Shown here piece by piece: positions 28,159 to 36,738 of a DNA stretch of 64,000 nucleotides. The position numbers and the translations under genes are program-made. Numbering within the stretch: position 1 is the stretch's first letter; every line of letters begins with the position of its first letter. This DNA comes from Achromobacter sp. MFA1 R4 (GTDB lineage Bacteria; Pseudomonadota; Gammaproteobacteria; Burkholderiales; Burkholderiaceae_B), in contig NZ_LT707065.1 in assembly GCF_900156745.1 (NCBI RefSeq), forward strand, positions 1,984,001-2,048,000, given 5' to 3'. The notes under the pieces are model-generated. The model did not search any database, was not told where the DNA came from, and saw only the letters and a list, made by a program, of their open reading frames with translations.

Positions 28159-28952
28159 ACGAGACCCGAACGATGAAGACACTGCCTTATCTGCGCAATT
28201 TCGACCTGACGGGACAAGTCGCGCTGGTGACCGGCTCGGCCCGCGGGCTGGGCTTTTGCATCGCGCGGGCGCTGGCCGGCTGCGGCGCGCGCGTGCTGAT
28301 CAACGGCCGCAACGTCGAGGCGGTCGACGCCGCGGTGGCGGAGCTGACCGGCGCCGGCCTGGACGCGCACCCGCTCCCCTTCGACGTGGCCGACGATGCG
28401 GCGATGGCGCAGGCCTTCCAGCGCATCGACAGCGAGCACGCACGCCTGGACATCCTGGTGAACAACGTGGGCGCGCGCAACCGCAAGACGCTGCGCGACA
28501 CCAGCCCCGCTGAAATCCGCGAACTCATCGACACCGATCTGGTGGCCGGCATGCTGCTGGCCAAGTACGCGGCCGAACGCATGATGCGCCAGGGCGGCGG
28601 ACGGCTGATCGCCATTACGTCGGTGGTGGGTGAGCTGGCGCGTTCGGGCGACGCGGTGTATCCCGCCGCCAAGCAGGGCCTGACGGGCATGGTGCGCGCG
28701 CTGGCGGCCGAGTTCGGCGGGCACTACATCACCAGCAACGCCATCGCGCCGGGCACCTTCGCCACCGAGACCAATGCAGACATGGTCGCCGACCCGAAGT
28801 TCGGCCCGCGCATCGCCGCGCGCAATCCGACGGGGCGCTGGGGCGAGCCCGAAGAAATCGCGGGCGCCGCCGTGTTCCTGGCGTCGCCCGCGGCCTCCTA
28901 TGTGAACGGTCACGTGCTGGTGGTGGACGGCGGGCTGTCGATCCAGTTCTGA
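28155..28952 (+). CDS. SDR family oxidoreductase (gluconate-5-dehydrogenase-like)
   Basis: 265 residues. NAD(P) motif TGSARGLG (26-33), NNVG in place of NNAG, active-site YPAAK, and the C-terminal VNGHVLVVDGG of classical SDRs. It overlaps the permease gene by 4 bp, so it is translated with the importer and probably acts on the imported compound or its product. Substrate unknown; gluconate 5-dehydrogenase-like enzymes share this pattern. Confidence 0.88.
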   Translation: MNETRTMKTLPYLRNFDLTGQVALVTGSARGLGFCIARALAGCGARVLINGRNVEAVDAAVAELTGAGLDAHPLPFDVADDAAMAQAFQRIDSEHARLDILVNNVGARNRKTLRDTSPAEIRELIDTDLVAGMLLAKYAAERMMRQGGGRLIAITSVVGELARSGDAVYPAAKQGLTGMVRALAAEFGGHYITSNAIAPGTFATETNADMVADPKFGPRIAARNPTGRWGEPEEIAGAAVFLASPAASYVNGHVLVVDGGLSIQF

Positions 28953-28976
28953 GGGCCGCGAAAGCGGGGCACCCGC

Positions 28977-30800
28977 TCAGGTCGTCTCGTCCTGATACCA
29001 GACGCCTTCGGCCAGCATCATCTTCTGATGGCCATGCCCGGCCGGCATCATCGGGAAGCAGTTTTCCTGCGCCGTGACCGCGACGTCCAGGAAATACGGA
29101 CCGTCATGCGCCAGGCATTCGGCCAGCGCGGCGTCGAGCTGGGCGGGGTCTTCCACGCGCGCCGCGCCCCAGCCGAAGGCACGCGCCAGCGCCACGAAAT
29201 CCGGCAGCGACGCGTTGTAGCTGTGGCTGTAGCGCCCGCCGTGGATCAGCTCCTGCCACTGGCGCACCATGCCCATGTAGCCGTTGTTGCACAGCACGAC
29301 CTTCACGGGCGTCTCGTGCTGCATGGCGGTCGACAGCTCCTGGATGTTCATCAGCACCGACGCATCGCCGCTGACGCAGACCACCGTCTTGTCGGGATGC
29401 GCGACCTGCGCGCCGATAGCGGCGGGCACGCCGTAGCCCATGGTGCCCGCGCCGCCCGAGGTCAGCCAGCGGTTGGGGCGGTCAAAGCGCAGATACTGCG
29501 CGGCCCACATCTGGTGCTGGCCCACGTCCGTGGAGACGATGGCATCGCGGCCCGACAGCGCGGCGTTCAGGCGCGACATCAGGTGCTGCGGCAGGATGGC
29601 GTCGGGCGCGGGTTCATAGCCCAGGCAGTCCTGCGCGCGCCAGGCGTCGATGCGCTTGAACCAGGGCGCCAGGCGCGCGGGCTCCAGCGGCGCATCGCCC
29701 AGCTCGGCGCGCAGCGCGCGCACCAGCGGCAGGCAATCGCCCACCAGCGCCACGTCCACGCGCACCACCTTGTTGATCGAGGCGGGATCGATGTCGATAT
29801 GGATCTTGCGGGCGTGCGGGCAGAACTCGGACAGCTTGCCGGTGATGCGGTCATCGAACCGCGCGCCGATGCAAACCACGAGATCGGCGTTGTGCATGGC
29901 GAGGTTGGCCTCGACCGTGCCGTGCATGCCCAGCATGCCCACGAACTGCGGATCGGACGCGGGAAAGGCGCCCAGGCCCATCAGCGTCAGCGTGCAGGGC
30001 GCGCCGGTGTGGCGCACCAGGTCCGTGAACGCGGCGCAGGCCTCGGGGCCGGCGTTCACCAGCCCGCCGCCGCCATAGAAGATGGGACGCTTGGCCTGCG
30101 CGATCAGCGCGGCGGCGCGGCGCACGGCCGACTGCGGCAGCTTGGGCGCCAGCTTGCCGGACTGGCGGCGCGCGCGCAGCGCGGCCAGCTTGTGCTGCGA
30201 GGGCAGATCCAGGCCGTCATCCGCGTCGCGCGGCACGGCAAGCTGCACGTCCTTGGGAAAATCCACCAGCACCGGGCCGGGCCGGCCCTGGCGGGTCAGT
30301 TCAAAGGCGCGGGCCACCACGTTCGCCACATCGTCGACGGCGCGGATCTGGGTGTTCCACTTGGTGACGGAACGCGAGATGCCGATGGCATCGCATTCCT
30401 GGAAGGCGTCGGTGCCGATCGCCGCCGTGGCAACCTGCCCGCTGATGCACAGCACCGGGATCGAATCGCACATGGCATCCAGCAGGCCGGAGGTGGTGTT
30501 GGCCATGCCGGGGCCCGAGGTGACGAACACCACGCCGGGGCGGCCGGTGGTGCGGGCGTAGCCCTCCGCGGCATGCACGGCGGCCTGCTCGTGGCGCACC
30601 AGCACATGGCGCAGGCGCGGTTCGGCGTACAGGGCGTCGTAAAGGGGAAGGACCGCCCCGCCGGGATAACCGAAGACCGTATCGACGCCGTGCGCAATCA
30701 GCGTGTCGAGCAGAATCTTCGCCCCATTGGCAGGGGCGGTTTCGGTGGCGGCAAGCGCGGCGGCGGCGGTGGGATGCAGGCGATCGTTCATGCTATCCAT
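28977..30800 (-). CDS. ilvB: Acetolactate synthase large subunit-like ThDP enzyme
   Basis: 607 residues with the three domains of pyruvate-decarboxylating ThDP enzymes. The catalytic Glu is in [16 protein letters not shown] (about residue 73), the ThDP/Mg site runs from GDAS to [13 protein letters not shown], and the C-terminus has [11 protein letters not shown] as in true acetohydroxyacid synthases. It would make 2-acetolactate for valine and leucine synthesis. No small regulatory subunit gene (ilvH/ilvN) is adjacent, so it may be a second isozyme or borrow a subunit. It diverges from an Lrp/AsnC regulator. The alternative start at 30791 is equally possible. Confidence 0.88.
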   Translation of the reverse strand: MDSMNDRLHPTAAAALAATETAPANGAKILLDTLIAHGVDTVFGYPGGAVLPLYDALYAEPRLRHVLVRHEQAAVHAAEGYARTTGRPGVVFVTSGPGMANTTSGLLDAMCDSIPVLCISGQVATAAIGTDAFQECDAIGISRSVTKWNTQIRAVDDVANVVARAFELTRQGRPGPVLVDFPKDVQLAVPRDADDGLDLPSQHKLAALRARRQSGKLAPKLPQSAVRRAAALIAQAKRPIFYGGGGLVNAGPEACAAFTDLVRHTGAPCTLTLMGLGAFPASDPQFVGMLGMHGTVEANLAMHNADLVVCIGARFDDRITGKLSEFCPHARKIHIDIDPASINKVVRVDVALVGDCLPLVRALRAELGDAPLEPARLAPWFKRIDAWRAQDCLGYEPAPDAILPQHLMSRLNAALSGRDAIVSTDVGQHQMWAAQYLRFDRPNRWLTSGGAGTMGYGVPAAIGAQVAHPDKTVVCVSGDASVLMNIQELSTAMQHETPVKVVLCNNGYMGMVRQWQELIHGGRYSHSYNASLPDFVALARAFGWGAARVEDPAQLDAALAECLAHDGPYFLDVAVTAQENCFPMMPAGHGHQKMMLAEGVWYQDETT

Positions 30801-30815
30801 CTTATTCGTAGACCC

Positions 30816-30832
30816 GAAGAATTTTTATCTTC
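30816..30832. promoter_or_regulatory. Candidate Lrp/AsnC binding site between ilvB-like gene and regulator
   Basis: GAAGA ATTTTTA TCTTC: 5-bp arms round an AT core, the layout expected of Lrp/AsnC boxes, placed 16 bp upstream of the ilvB-like start in the 93-bp divergent gap. Assignment is inference. Confidence 0.4.
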
Positions 30833-30867
30833 TTTTCCACGGATAACCGCCGGACGGAGTAAATTCA

Positions 30868-30891
30868 TCTTTGATTTGGAGGAATCAAAGA
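30868..30891 (+). promoter_or_regulatory. 9-bp inverted repeat with the ribosome site in its loop
   Basis: TCTTTGATT, TGGAGG, AATCAAAGA: perfect 9-bp arms whose loop is the Shine-Dalgarno GGAGG of the Lrp-like gene that starts at 30894. As RNA it could control translation start; as DNA it could be an autoregulatory operator. Confidence 0.65.
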
Positions 30892-30893
30892 AA

Positions 30894-31364
30894 ATGAACC
30901 TGGACAAGTTCGATCTGGCCATTTTGAAGGTGCTGCAGGACAACGCGCGCGCCAGCCTGAACGACATCGGCGCGGCGGTGGGCCTGTCATCCACGCCCTG
31001 CTGGAACCGCATCAAGCGCATGGAGAGCGCCGGGGTGATCCGCGGCTACACGGTGGACATCGATCCGGCCAGCCTGGGCTTCATGGACACCGTCATCGTC
31101 CACGTCACCCTCGAAAGCCACAGCGAAGAGACCCTGTACGAATTCGGCCGGGCGCTGGCGCAGATACCAGAGGTGCTGGAAGCGTTTTTGGTGTCGGGCG
31201 ACTACGACTATTACATCCGCATCGCCGTGCGCGACACCCGCGACTACGAGCGCCTGCTGCGCGAACAGCTCTACCGCATCCCGGGCATCCGGCACAGCAA
31301 GTCCTGCTTCGTGCTGCGCCGGCTCAAGGAAACCAAGCTGCCGCTGACCGGGCCGGCGGCGTAG
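30894..31364 (+). CDS. Lrp/AsnC family transcriptional regulator
   Basis: 156 residues. An N-terminal winged helix-turn-helix (LDKFDLAILKVLQDNARASL, then IGAAVGLSSTPCWNRIKRME) is followed by a RAM/effector domain (SGDYDYYIRIAVRDTRDYE). Family members sense amino acids and act as dimers to octamers. It diverges from an acetolactate synthase gene, which is the most likely target, with leucine, valine or another amino acid as effector. It may also regulate itself through the inverted repeat at its ribosome site. Confidence 0.94.
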   Translation: MNLDKFDLAILKVLQDNARASLNDIGAAVGLSSTPCWNRIKRMESAGVIRGYTVDIDPASLGFMDTVIVHVTLESHSEETLYEFGRALAQIPEVLEAFLVSGDYDYYIRIAVRDTRDYERLLREQLYRIPGIRHSKSCFVLRRLKETKLPLTGPAA

Positions 31365-31387
31365 GCCGCCCCCCCGGCACGACGTCC

Positions 31388-32308
31388 CTAGCGCAGCACG
31401 TAGTCCACCGGCACGGCTGGCTCGGGCAGGGGCCGCACGCCCAGGCCTTCGAGCAGGTCGATCTCGATCACGCGGGCCAGCGCCGACAGCGGCAGGTCGT
31501 TTTCGTCCGAGCCGAAGGGGTCTTCCAGCTCGTCGCCCAGCGCGTCCAGGCCGAAGAAGGTGTAGGCGACGATGGTGACCGCGAGCGGCGTCAGGAATTC
31601 CAGCGTGCCCACCAGGCCGAAAGGCAGCAGCAGGCAAAAGAGCCACGCCGTGCGATGCAGCAGCAGGGAATAGGCGAACGGACAGGGCGTGAACTTGATG
31701 CGCTCGCAGGCCGCCTGGATCGCGGCGCATTGCGCCACGCGCTGGGTCAGGGCCTGGTACAGGATGTCGGTGAGTTCGCCCCGCCGCAGGCAGGCCGCGA
31801 GGTCGCGGTTGATCGACATGAGCAGGGCGTCGGGCACGTTGCGGCATCCGGCCAGCGTGTCCAGCTCGTCCTGCTGCACCCACGGGCGCACCGCCTCGAC
31901 CATGTCCTGGCCGCGCAGCCGCGCCGCCAGTCCGTAGCCGAATCCGATGCAGCGCCGCACCCTCCGCTCCTGCACGGGATTGGCGGTGCTGGCCGCCAGC
32001 AACACCGCGCTTTCGCGCGCCAGGCTGCGCGCCTGCACGACGAGGTCGCCCCATTGCTTGCGGGCTTCCCACCAGCGGTCGTAGCAGACGTTGTTGCGAA
32101 AGCCCATGAAGACCGACAGCGCCAGCCCGAAGAGCGAAAAGGGCACCGCGGTCAGGTGCGCCGGAGAGAAGAACTGGCGGTGATACATCCACACCACCAC
32201 GCAGGAGAGCAACGTGATGACGATGATCCTGCTGAGAATGCGGGGGATGATGGAACCGCGCAACACAAAGAACAAGGCCAGCGCGGAAGGCCGCGGACGG
32301 ACGATCAT
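31388..32308 (-). CDS. Bestrophin-family (UPF0187) membrane channel protein
   Basis: 306 residues with four main hydrophobic segments. The family block GFRNNVCYDRWWEARKQWG near residue 80 and the FFGLDALGDELEDPFG stretch near residue 260 are diagnostic. Bacterial bestrophins are pentameric ion channels; some conduct cations. The ATG at 32308 (MIVRPRPSALALFF) fits relatives; the longer frame to 32416 would overlap the divergent SET gene start. Physiological role unknown. Confidence 0.88.
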   Translation of the reverse strand: MIVRPRPSALALFFVLRGSIIPRILSRIIVITLLSCVVVWMYHRQFFSPAHLTAVPFSLFGLALSVFMGFRNNVCYDRWWEARKQWGDLVVQARSLARESAVLLAASTANPVQERRVRRCIGFGYGLAARLRGQDMVEAVRPWVQQDELDTLAGCRNVPDALLMSINRDLAACLRRGELTDILYQALTQRVAQCAAIQAACERIKFTPCPFAYSLLLHRTAWLFCLLLPFGLVGTLEFLTPLAVTIVAYTFFGLDALGDELEDPFGSDENDLPLSALARVIEIDLLEGLGVRPLPEPAVPVDYVLR

Positions 32309-32376
32309 GATGAATATCAAGCAAGGGACAAGGCGGCGCTCACTATACGCCTGTCCTCGCGCAAGAATGCCGCCGA

Positions 32377-32382
32377 TATAAT
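32377..32382 (+). promoter_or_regulatory. Perfect -10 box TATAAT upstream of the SET gene
   Basis: TATAAT lies 33 bp before the SET start codon, in the 107-bp gap to the bestrophin gene. No good -35 is visible at 16-18 bp, so strength is uncertain. Confidence 0.4.
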
Positions 32383-32415
32383 TCTGTTTCGTCTCACCGC
32401 CCCCCGCCCAATCCA

Positions 32416-33027
32416 ATGACCAACGAAGACACCCCGATCAAGCCCTGGTACGTGGTCCGCCGCTCCAAGCTGCACGGCAACGGCGTCTTCGCCGCCCGCA
32501 AGATTCCCGCAGGCACCCGCATCATCGAATACGGCGGCGAGCGCATCAGCGCCAAGGAAGCCGACCGCCGCCACCCCACCAATCCGGACGATCCCTTCCA
32601 CACGTTCTTCTTCGCGCTCAGCTCCGGCCGCGTCATCGACGGCGGGGACAACGGCAACGACGCCCGCTGGATCAACCATTCCTGCCAGCCCAACTGTGAG
32701 GCGCAGGAAGGCAAGCACGGCAAGCGCGTCTACATCGTGGCGCTGGACGACATCCCTCGCGGCACGGAGCTGTCCTATGACTATGGCCTGGTGCTGGACG
32801 GGCGCATCACCAAGGCGCTGAAGGAAGGCTACCGCTGCCTGTGCGGCGCGCCCCCGTGCCGCGGCACGATGCTGGCCCTGCCGGCCAAGAAGGCCGGCAA
32901 AGCCGCCAAACGGACGACCAAGAAGACGGCCGAAAAGACGGCGGAACAGACGGGCAAGAAGGCAGCTGAGAAGACGGGCAAGAAACCGGCCACGAAGGCC
33001 AAGCCGTCCGCGCCCGCGTCCGCCTGA
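32416..33027 (+). CDS. SET-domain lysine methyltransferase with Lys/Ala-rich tail
   Basis: 203 residues. The SET fold is complete: the GxG block LHGNGVFA (19-26), NHSCQPN (87-93), ELSYDY (118-123) and a post-SET Cys cluster CLCGAPPC (141-148). These motifs bind AdoMet and the target lysine. Residues 157-203 form a highly basic KKA/KKT tail like those of bacterial histone H1 proteins. SET proteins are uncommon in bacteria; known bacterial ones methylate lysines of histones, ribosomal or other proteins. Target unknown; DNA-bound Lys-rich proteins are attractive candidates. Weak ribosome site. Confidence 0.9.
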   Translation: MTNEDTPIKPWYVVRRSKLHGNGVFAARKIPAGTRIIEYGGERISAKEADRRHPTNPDDPFHTFFFALSSGRVIDGGDNGNDARWINHSCQPNCEAQEGKHGKRVYIVALDDIPRGTELSYDYGLVLDGRITKALKEGYRCLCGAPPCRGTMLALPAKKAGKAAKRTTKKTAEKTAEQTGKKAAEKTGKKPATKAKPSAPASA

Positions 33028-33143
33028 ACGGCGCGCGGGGCCAGTCTCCCGTTTTCCGAAGACCACAACTGCAATAAGCATATTCAATCCCGCTGCGCGG
33101 ACAGGCGTACAATCGACCGGTCGTTAACACGACATGCAGTACG

Positions 33144-33290
33144 TCTTCAGGGCGGGGTGCAATTCCCCACCGGCGGTATGCCATGCAATGTGGCGAGCCC
33201 GCGAGCGCCCGGCCTGCTTCAAGCGGCCGGGGTCAGCAGACCTGGTGAGATGCCAGGGCCGACGGTCATAGTCCGGATGAGAGAAGATGT
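33144..33290 (+). ncRNA. FMN riboswitch (RFN element)
   Basis: Conserved blocks appear in order: TTCAGGGCGGGGTGCAATTC, CCACCGGCGGTATGCC, then GCCCGCGAGCGCCCGG, GGGTCAGCAGACCTGGTGAG, TGCCAGGGCCGACGGT and finally TAGTCCGGATGAGAGAAG. This is the full five-helix FMN aptamer. It precedes ribB and turns it down when FMN is plentiful. Confidence 0.96.
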
Positions 33291-33365
33291 GCCGGCACAC
33301 ACTCGGCTGCCCCGGGCGCGTCTCGCGTCCGCCTGGCCGTATTGCGTTCGGCTGTCGATTAGCCC

Positions 33366-33405
33366 TGAAACGTTTTTCGCCCCATCCTTTTGCGAGAGCG
33401 TTTCA
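33366..33405 (+). promoter_or_regulatory. Ribosome-site sequestering hairpin of the riboswitch
   Basis: TGAAACG (33366-33372) pairs with CGTTTCA (33399-33405), with CGC/GCG inside, directly before the ribB ATG. The GAGAG ribosome site lies within the right arm and can pair with TTTTT on the left. This suggests control of translation initiation. Confidence 0.7.
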
Positions 33406-34125
33406 ATGTCCCACGTTGCCTTTACCCAGCAGTCTCCCCTCCCCAGTCTTGCGTCGCAGCCCTTTGCCGCCCGTTTGCAGCGCGCGCTGCACCATCTGCG
33501 CCTGGGCCGTCCCGTCATCCTCATGGACGACTTCGACCGCGAAAACGAGGCCGACCTGATCGTCGCGGCCGACAAACTGACCGTGCCCGTCATGGCCCAG
33601 CTCATCCGCGACGGCAGCGGCATCGTCTGCCTCTGCCTGCCCGGCGACACGCTGGACCGCCTGGCGTTGCCGCCAATGGTCCCGCGCAACCAGAGCCGCT
33701 TTGCCACGGCGTTCACCGTGTCGATCGAAGCCCGCGAAGGCGTGAGCACCGGCGTGTCGGCCGCGGACCGCGTCACGACCATCCGCGCCGCCATCGCGCC
33801 GACGGCACAGGCCGACGACATCGTCAGCCCCGGCCACGTGTTCCCGCTGCGCGCGCAGCCGGGCGGCGTGCTGACGCGCCGCGGCCACACCGAAGGGTCG
33901 GTCGACCTGGCCGTGCTGGCCGGCCTGCGCCCGGCCGGCGTGCTGTGCGAGCTGATGAACGCCGACGGCACGATGATGCGCGGCGCGGCGCTGGAGCGCT
34001 ACGCCGCGCAGCACGGCCTGGTCGCGCTGACCATCGCCGAGCTCGCCGACCATCTGCAGAAGCTCAAGGACGGCCAGGCCGAGTCCATCGAAGACGAGAT
34101 CCTGGAGATGGCCGCCACCGTCTGA
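33406..34125 (+). CDS. ribB: 3,4-dihydroxy-2-butanone 4-phosphate synthase
   Basis: 239 residues. Converts ribulose 5-phosphate to the four-carbon riboflavin precursor. The Mg-binding block [12 protein letters not shown] (residues 41-52) and the [13 protein letters not shown] region are conserved. It lacks the GTP cyclohydrolase II domain of RibBA fusions, so it is the stand-alone form, as expected downstream of an FMN riboswitch. The frame is open upstream through the riboswitch, but that is not translated. Confidence 0.96.
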   Translation: MSHVAFTQQSPLPSLASQPFAARLQRALHHLRLGRPVILMDDFDRENEADLIVAADKLTVPVMAQLIRDGSGIVCLCLPGDTLDRLALPPMVPRNQSRFATAFTVSIEAREGVSTGVSAADRVTTIRAAIAPTAQADDIVSPGHVFPLRAQPGGVLTRRGHTEGSVDLAVLAGLRPAGVLCELMNADGTMMRGAALERYAAQHGLVALTIAELADHLQKLKDGQAESIEDEILEMAATV

Positions 34126-34170
34126 CCGGCAGCGGCCGGCCCGCGCCCGCGTTGCTCGCAGGCGTGGCCT

Positions 34171-35370
34171 TCAAGGCTTGTTGCGCAGCGCGACGCCGAC
34201 CGCCAGGGCGGCCATCGCGCACACGCCGCCCAACGCAAAGACCGCGGCGTATCCCCGCACACCCGCCAGCCATCCCGCGGCGGGGCTGCCTAATCCCAAC
34301 GCGACATCCAGGAAGGCGACGTAGGCGCCCATGGCCATGCCGCGGCTGGCGGGCGGCACGCGGCGCACCGCTTCCACCCCGAAGGCCGGAAAGGCGAGCG
34401 AGTAACCGGCGCCCGTCAGCACGGCGCCGGCGTAGGCCCACACCGGCGCGCCGCCGCCCCATATCAGCCATAGGCCGGCGGCCTCGACCAGGACGCATGC
34501 CGACGCGACGCGCGCGCCGCCCAGCCGGTCGGGCAGGCCCGCAAAGAACACGCGCGCCAGGATGAAGCCCGCCCCGAACGCCGTGAACATCCACGCCGCG
34601 CCGTCCCAACCGCGCCCCGCGAACAACAGGCTCACAAAGCCGGTGATCATGCCAAAGCCCACGCTGGACAAGGCCAGCCCCAGCCCGGGCAGCCACACCA
34701 TGCCCAGAACGCGGTAGAAGGGCGGACGAACACCGCCCAGCGCCTGCGGCGCGCGTTGCGGCAGCACCAGCGCCAGCGCCCCCAGCGGAATCAGCACGGT
34801 GGCCCATGCGACACCCGCGAACCCGGCCCAGTCGTGCACCCGCATGCCGGCCGGCGCGCCCAGCGCGAAGGCGGCGTAGATCGCCACGCCCACCCACGCC
34901 ATGACGCGGCCCGCGTGCGGCGGACCCACCCGCGCGACGCCCCAGCTCAGCGCGCCCGTGACGATCAGGCTTTCGGCGCAGCCCATCACTGCGCGGCCCG
35001 CCAGCAGGGCGGCGAATGCCGCCGAAGGCCGTTCCGACAGACTGCTGGCCAGCAGATAAAACAGGCCCGCGACGCATCCCAGCAGCAGGCCGCAGGTCAC
35101 GGCGCGCTTGGGCCCGCGGCGGTCGGCCAGCGCACCGGCCGCGGCCCGTGACAACAGCGCGGCGGCAAACTGCAGTCCCGCCACGATGCCGACCGCGAGC
35201 GCGCCCATCGCCAACGTCCCGTCCACATACAGCGGCAGCACCGGCATCGGCAGGCCGACCATGAAAAAGCCGATGAACACGGCCAGCGTCAAAGGCAGCG
35301 TGGCGATGAATACGGAGCGCGAGGCTCCGCGAGCCGCAGGCATGGCCGCGGCCGTCGAAGAATCCGACAT
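34171..35370 (-). CDS. Major facilitator superfamily transporter (YhhS-like)
   Basis: 399 residues with twelve hydrophobic segments. GALADRRGPKRAVTCG (loop 2-3) is the MFS signature. The protein resembles drug/sugar efflux carriers of the YhhS/arabinose-exporter group. The start at 35370 has an AAGGA site. It is divergent from a TetR regulator with a palindrome in the gap, the classic layout of a substrate-inducible exporter. Confidence 0.88.
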   Translation of the reverse strand: MSDSSTAAAMPAARGASRSVFIATLPLTLAVFIGFFMVGLPMPVLPLYVDGTLAMGALAVGIVAGLQFAAALLSRAAAGALADRRGPKRAVTCGLLLGCVAGLFYLLASSLSERPSAAFAALLAGRAVMGCAESLIVTGALSWGVARVGPPHAGRVMAWVGVAIYAAFALGAPAGMRVHDWAGFAGVAWATVLIPLGALALVLPQRAPQALGGVRPPFYRVLGMVWLPGLGLALSSVGFGMITGFVSLLFAGRGWDGAAWMFTAFGAGFILARVFFAGLPDRLGGARVASACVLVEAAGLWLIWGGGAPVWAYAGAVLTGAGYSLAFPAFGVEAVRRVPPASRGMAMGAYVAFLDVALGLGSPAAGWLAGVRGYAAVFALGGVCAMAALAVGVALRNKP

Positions 35371-35482
35371 GAAGTGTCCTTGAGAAAGGGTTGCGCAATC
35401 CGGCGCCGTCGCGCAGGCGGGCGATGGCATAATCCGCCAGACGCGGCGGGAAAACGATACGGATTGCCTGCCGCAAAGTTTA

Positions 35483-35496
35483 TGAGCCATTGCTCA
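35483..35496. promoter_or_regulatory. Candidate TetR operator
   Basis: TGAGC CATT GCTCA: perfect 5-bp arms, 28 bp before the TetR start and 112 bp before the MFS start. Typical size and place for a TetR self-operator; assignment is inference. Confidence 0.5.
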
Positions 35497-35524
35497 CGTT
35501 TGATACTCGCCTTTCGCCGCACCC

Positions 35525-36217
35525 ATGACCGCCATCCCCCAGCCCCGGAAATCGCCGCGCCAGCTCAGATCCCAGCACACCGTCGACACCATCCTGCAGG
35601 CCACGGCTCGCGTTTTGGCCGCGCACGGCTATGCCGGCACCAATACCAACCTGATCGCGGAAACGGCGGGCGTCAGCGTGGGCTCGCTCTACCAGTACTT
35701 TCCCAACAAGAACGCGCTGATCGCCGCGCTGCACGACCGCCACGACAACCAGATGCTGGACGTGATCGACGACGTGCTGAATGGCAACCCCGCGGCCACG
35801 CTGCGCGAACGCGTGGGCGCGATCGTCCAGGCCATGCTGCATGCGCATCTGCTGGAGCCGGCGCTGCACCGGGTGCTGGAACGGGAGTTCCCGCTCTTTG
35901 ATCAGCCGCGCGAGCACAGCCGCGCCGACCAGGACATCCACCGCCGCATGCGGCACCTGCTGGAGCTGCACCGCGCCGAAATCGCGCAATCGGACCGCGA
36001 TCTGGCGACCTATGTGGTGCTGCGCATCATGGAATCGCTGGTGCACGCGGCGGCGCTGGAGCCGCCGGCGGGCTTCACGCCCAGGCAGCTGGAAGGCGCC
36101 GTGGTGGATGCGGTGATGGGATACCTGGGCGCGCCGGTCGCTGCGGCGCCGCGCAAGGCCGCCAGGGCGCCGCGGGCCGCGAGCCCGGCCAAGAAGGCAA
36201 CCCGTCCCCGCGGCTAG
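35525..36217 (+). CDS. TetR family transcriptional regulator
   Basis: 230 residues. The DNA-binding helix-turn-helix is at about 20-65 (TILQATARVLAAHGYAG, then IAETAGVSVGSLYQYFPNKN). The ligand domain follows. The last 25 residues are a basic Ala/Lys/Arg/Pro tail (RKAARAPRAASPAKKATRP), not usual for the family and like other Lys-rich tails in this window. It likely represses the divergent MFS exporter. Confidence 0.92.
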   Translation: MTAIPQPRKSPRQLRSQHTVDTILQATARVLAAHGYAGTNTNLIAETAGVSVGSLYQYFPNKNALIAALHDRHDNQMLDVIDDVLNGNPAATLRERVGAIVQAMLHAHLLEPALHRVLEREFPLFDQPREHSRADQDIHRRMRHLLELHRAEIAQSDRDLATYVVLRIMESLVHAAALEPPAGFTPRQLEGAVVDAVMGYLGAPVAAAPRKAARAPRAASPAKKATRPRG

Positions 36218-36226
36218 GGCGCGGGT

Positions 36227-36733
36227 TCAAGCGCGCGCGCGGGCCATGCTGGCCAGGCAGTCGGCGGGGCCGCCCGTCACGACGTGCGCGCTGCACGCCA
36301 GCATCAGATTCAGGTTCAGGCCGAAGTCCTCGACGGTGTGGCCCTGGGCGTCGACCATGCGCGAGACGCCGTCGTCGGCCGCCGCGCCCACGGCCACCTG
36401 GTCGATCAGCGTGCCGGACTGGCTGGTATAGCCCCAGACGGGCTTGCCGCAGGCGATGGCGTAGCCGACCTCGAAGGCCGTGCCCGAATCGGGCTCGGCG
36501 CCGCGAAAGGGATTGAGGTTCGCCATCACCATGTCGGCGCGGCGTATCAGCGCGATATTCGCCTGGTAGATCCACTGCGCCAGCGCCTGGCCCGACAGCC
36601 CGGCCGGCGCGGCGTTGTCCAGCGGGAAGAGGCCCTCGAAACCGTAGGTCGCACACAGGGTCTTCAGGCGTTCGCCGTGCGCCACGGCATCGGGCAGAAA
36701 GACATCGAAACCCGCCAGATAAACGCTGCGCAT
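36227..36733 (-). CDS. Nucleoside 2-deoxyribosyltransferase family protein
   Basis: 168 residues. It starts MRSVYLAGFDVFLPDA, and the block DSGTAFEVGYAIACGKPVWG holds the Glu that acts as nucleophile in this family. It would move 2-deoxyribose between bases or cleave a deoxynucleoside. It lies 5 bp after the flavin-reductase gene on the same strand and is probably cotranscribed with it. Nucleotide salvage is the likely role; the related nucleotide N-glycosidases are an alternative. Confidence 0.86.
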   Translation of the reverse strand: MRSVYLAGFDVFLPDAVAHGERLKTLCATYGFEGLFPLDNAAPAGLSGQALAQWIYQANIALIRRADMVMANLNPFRGAEPDSGTAFEVGYAIACGKPVWGYTSQSGTLIDQVAVGAAADDGVSRMVDAQGHTVEDFGLNLNLMLACSAHVVTGGPADCLASMARARA

Positions 36734-36738
36734 GGCCC

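Noticed and set aside
29028..30800. Very long rightward open frame opposite the acetolactate synthase gene, running on into the Lrp-like gene
   Set aside because: It is His/Arg/Gly-rich with no domain; such antisense frames are common in high-GC coding DNA. Only the Lrp part from 30894 is a real protein.
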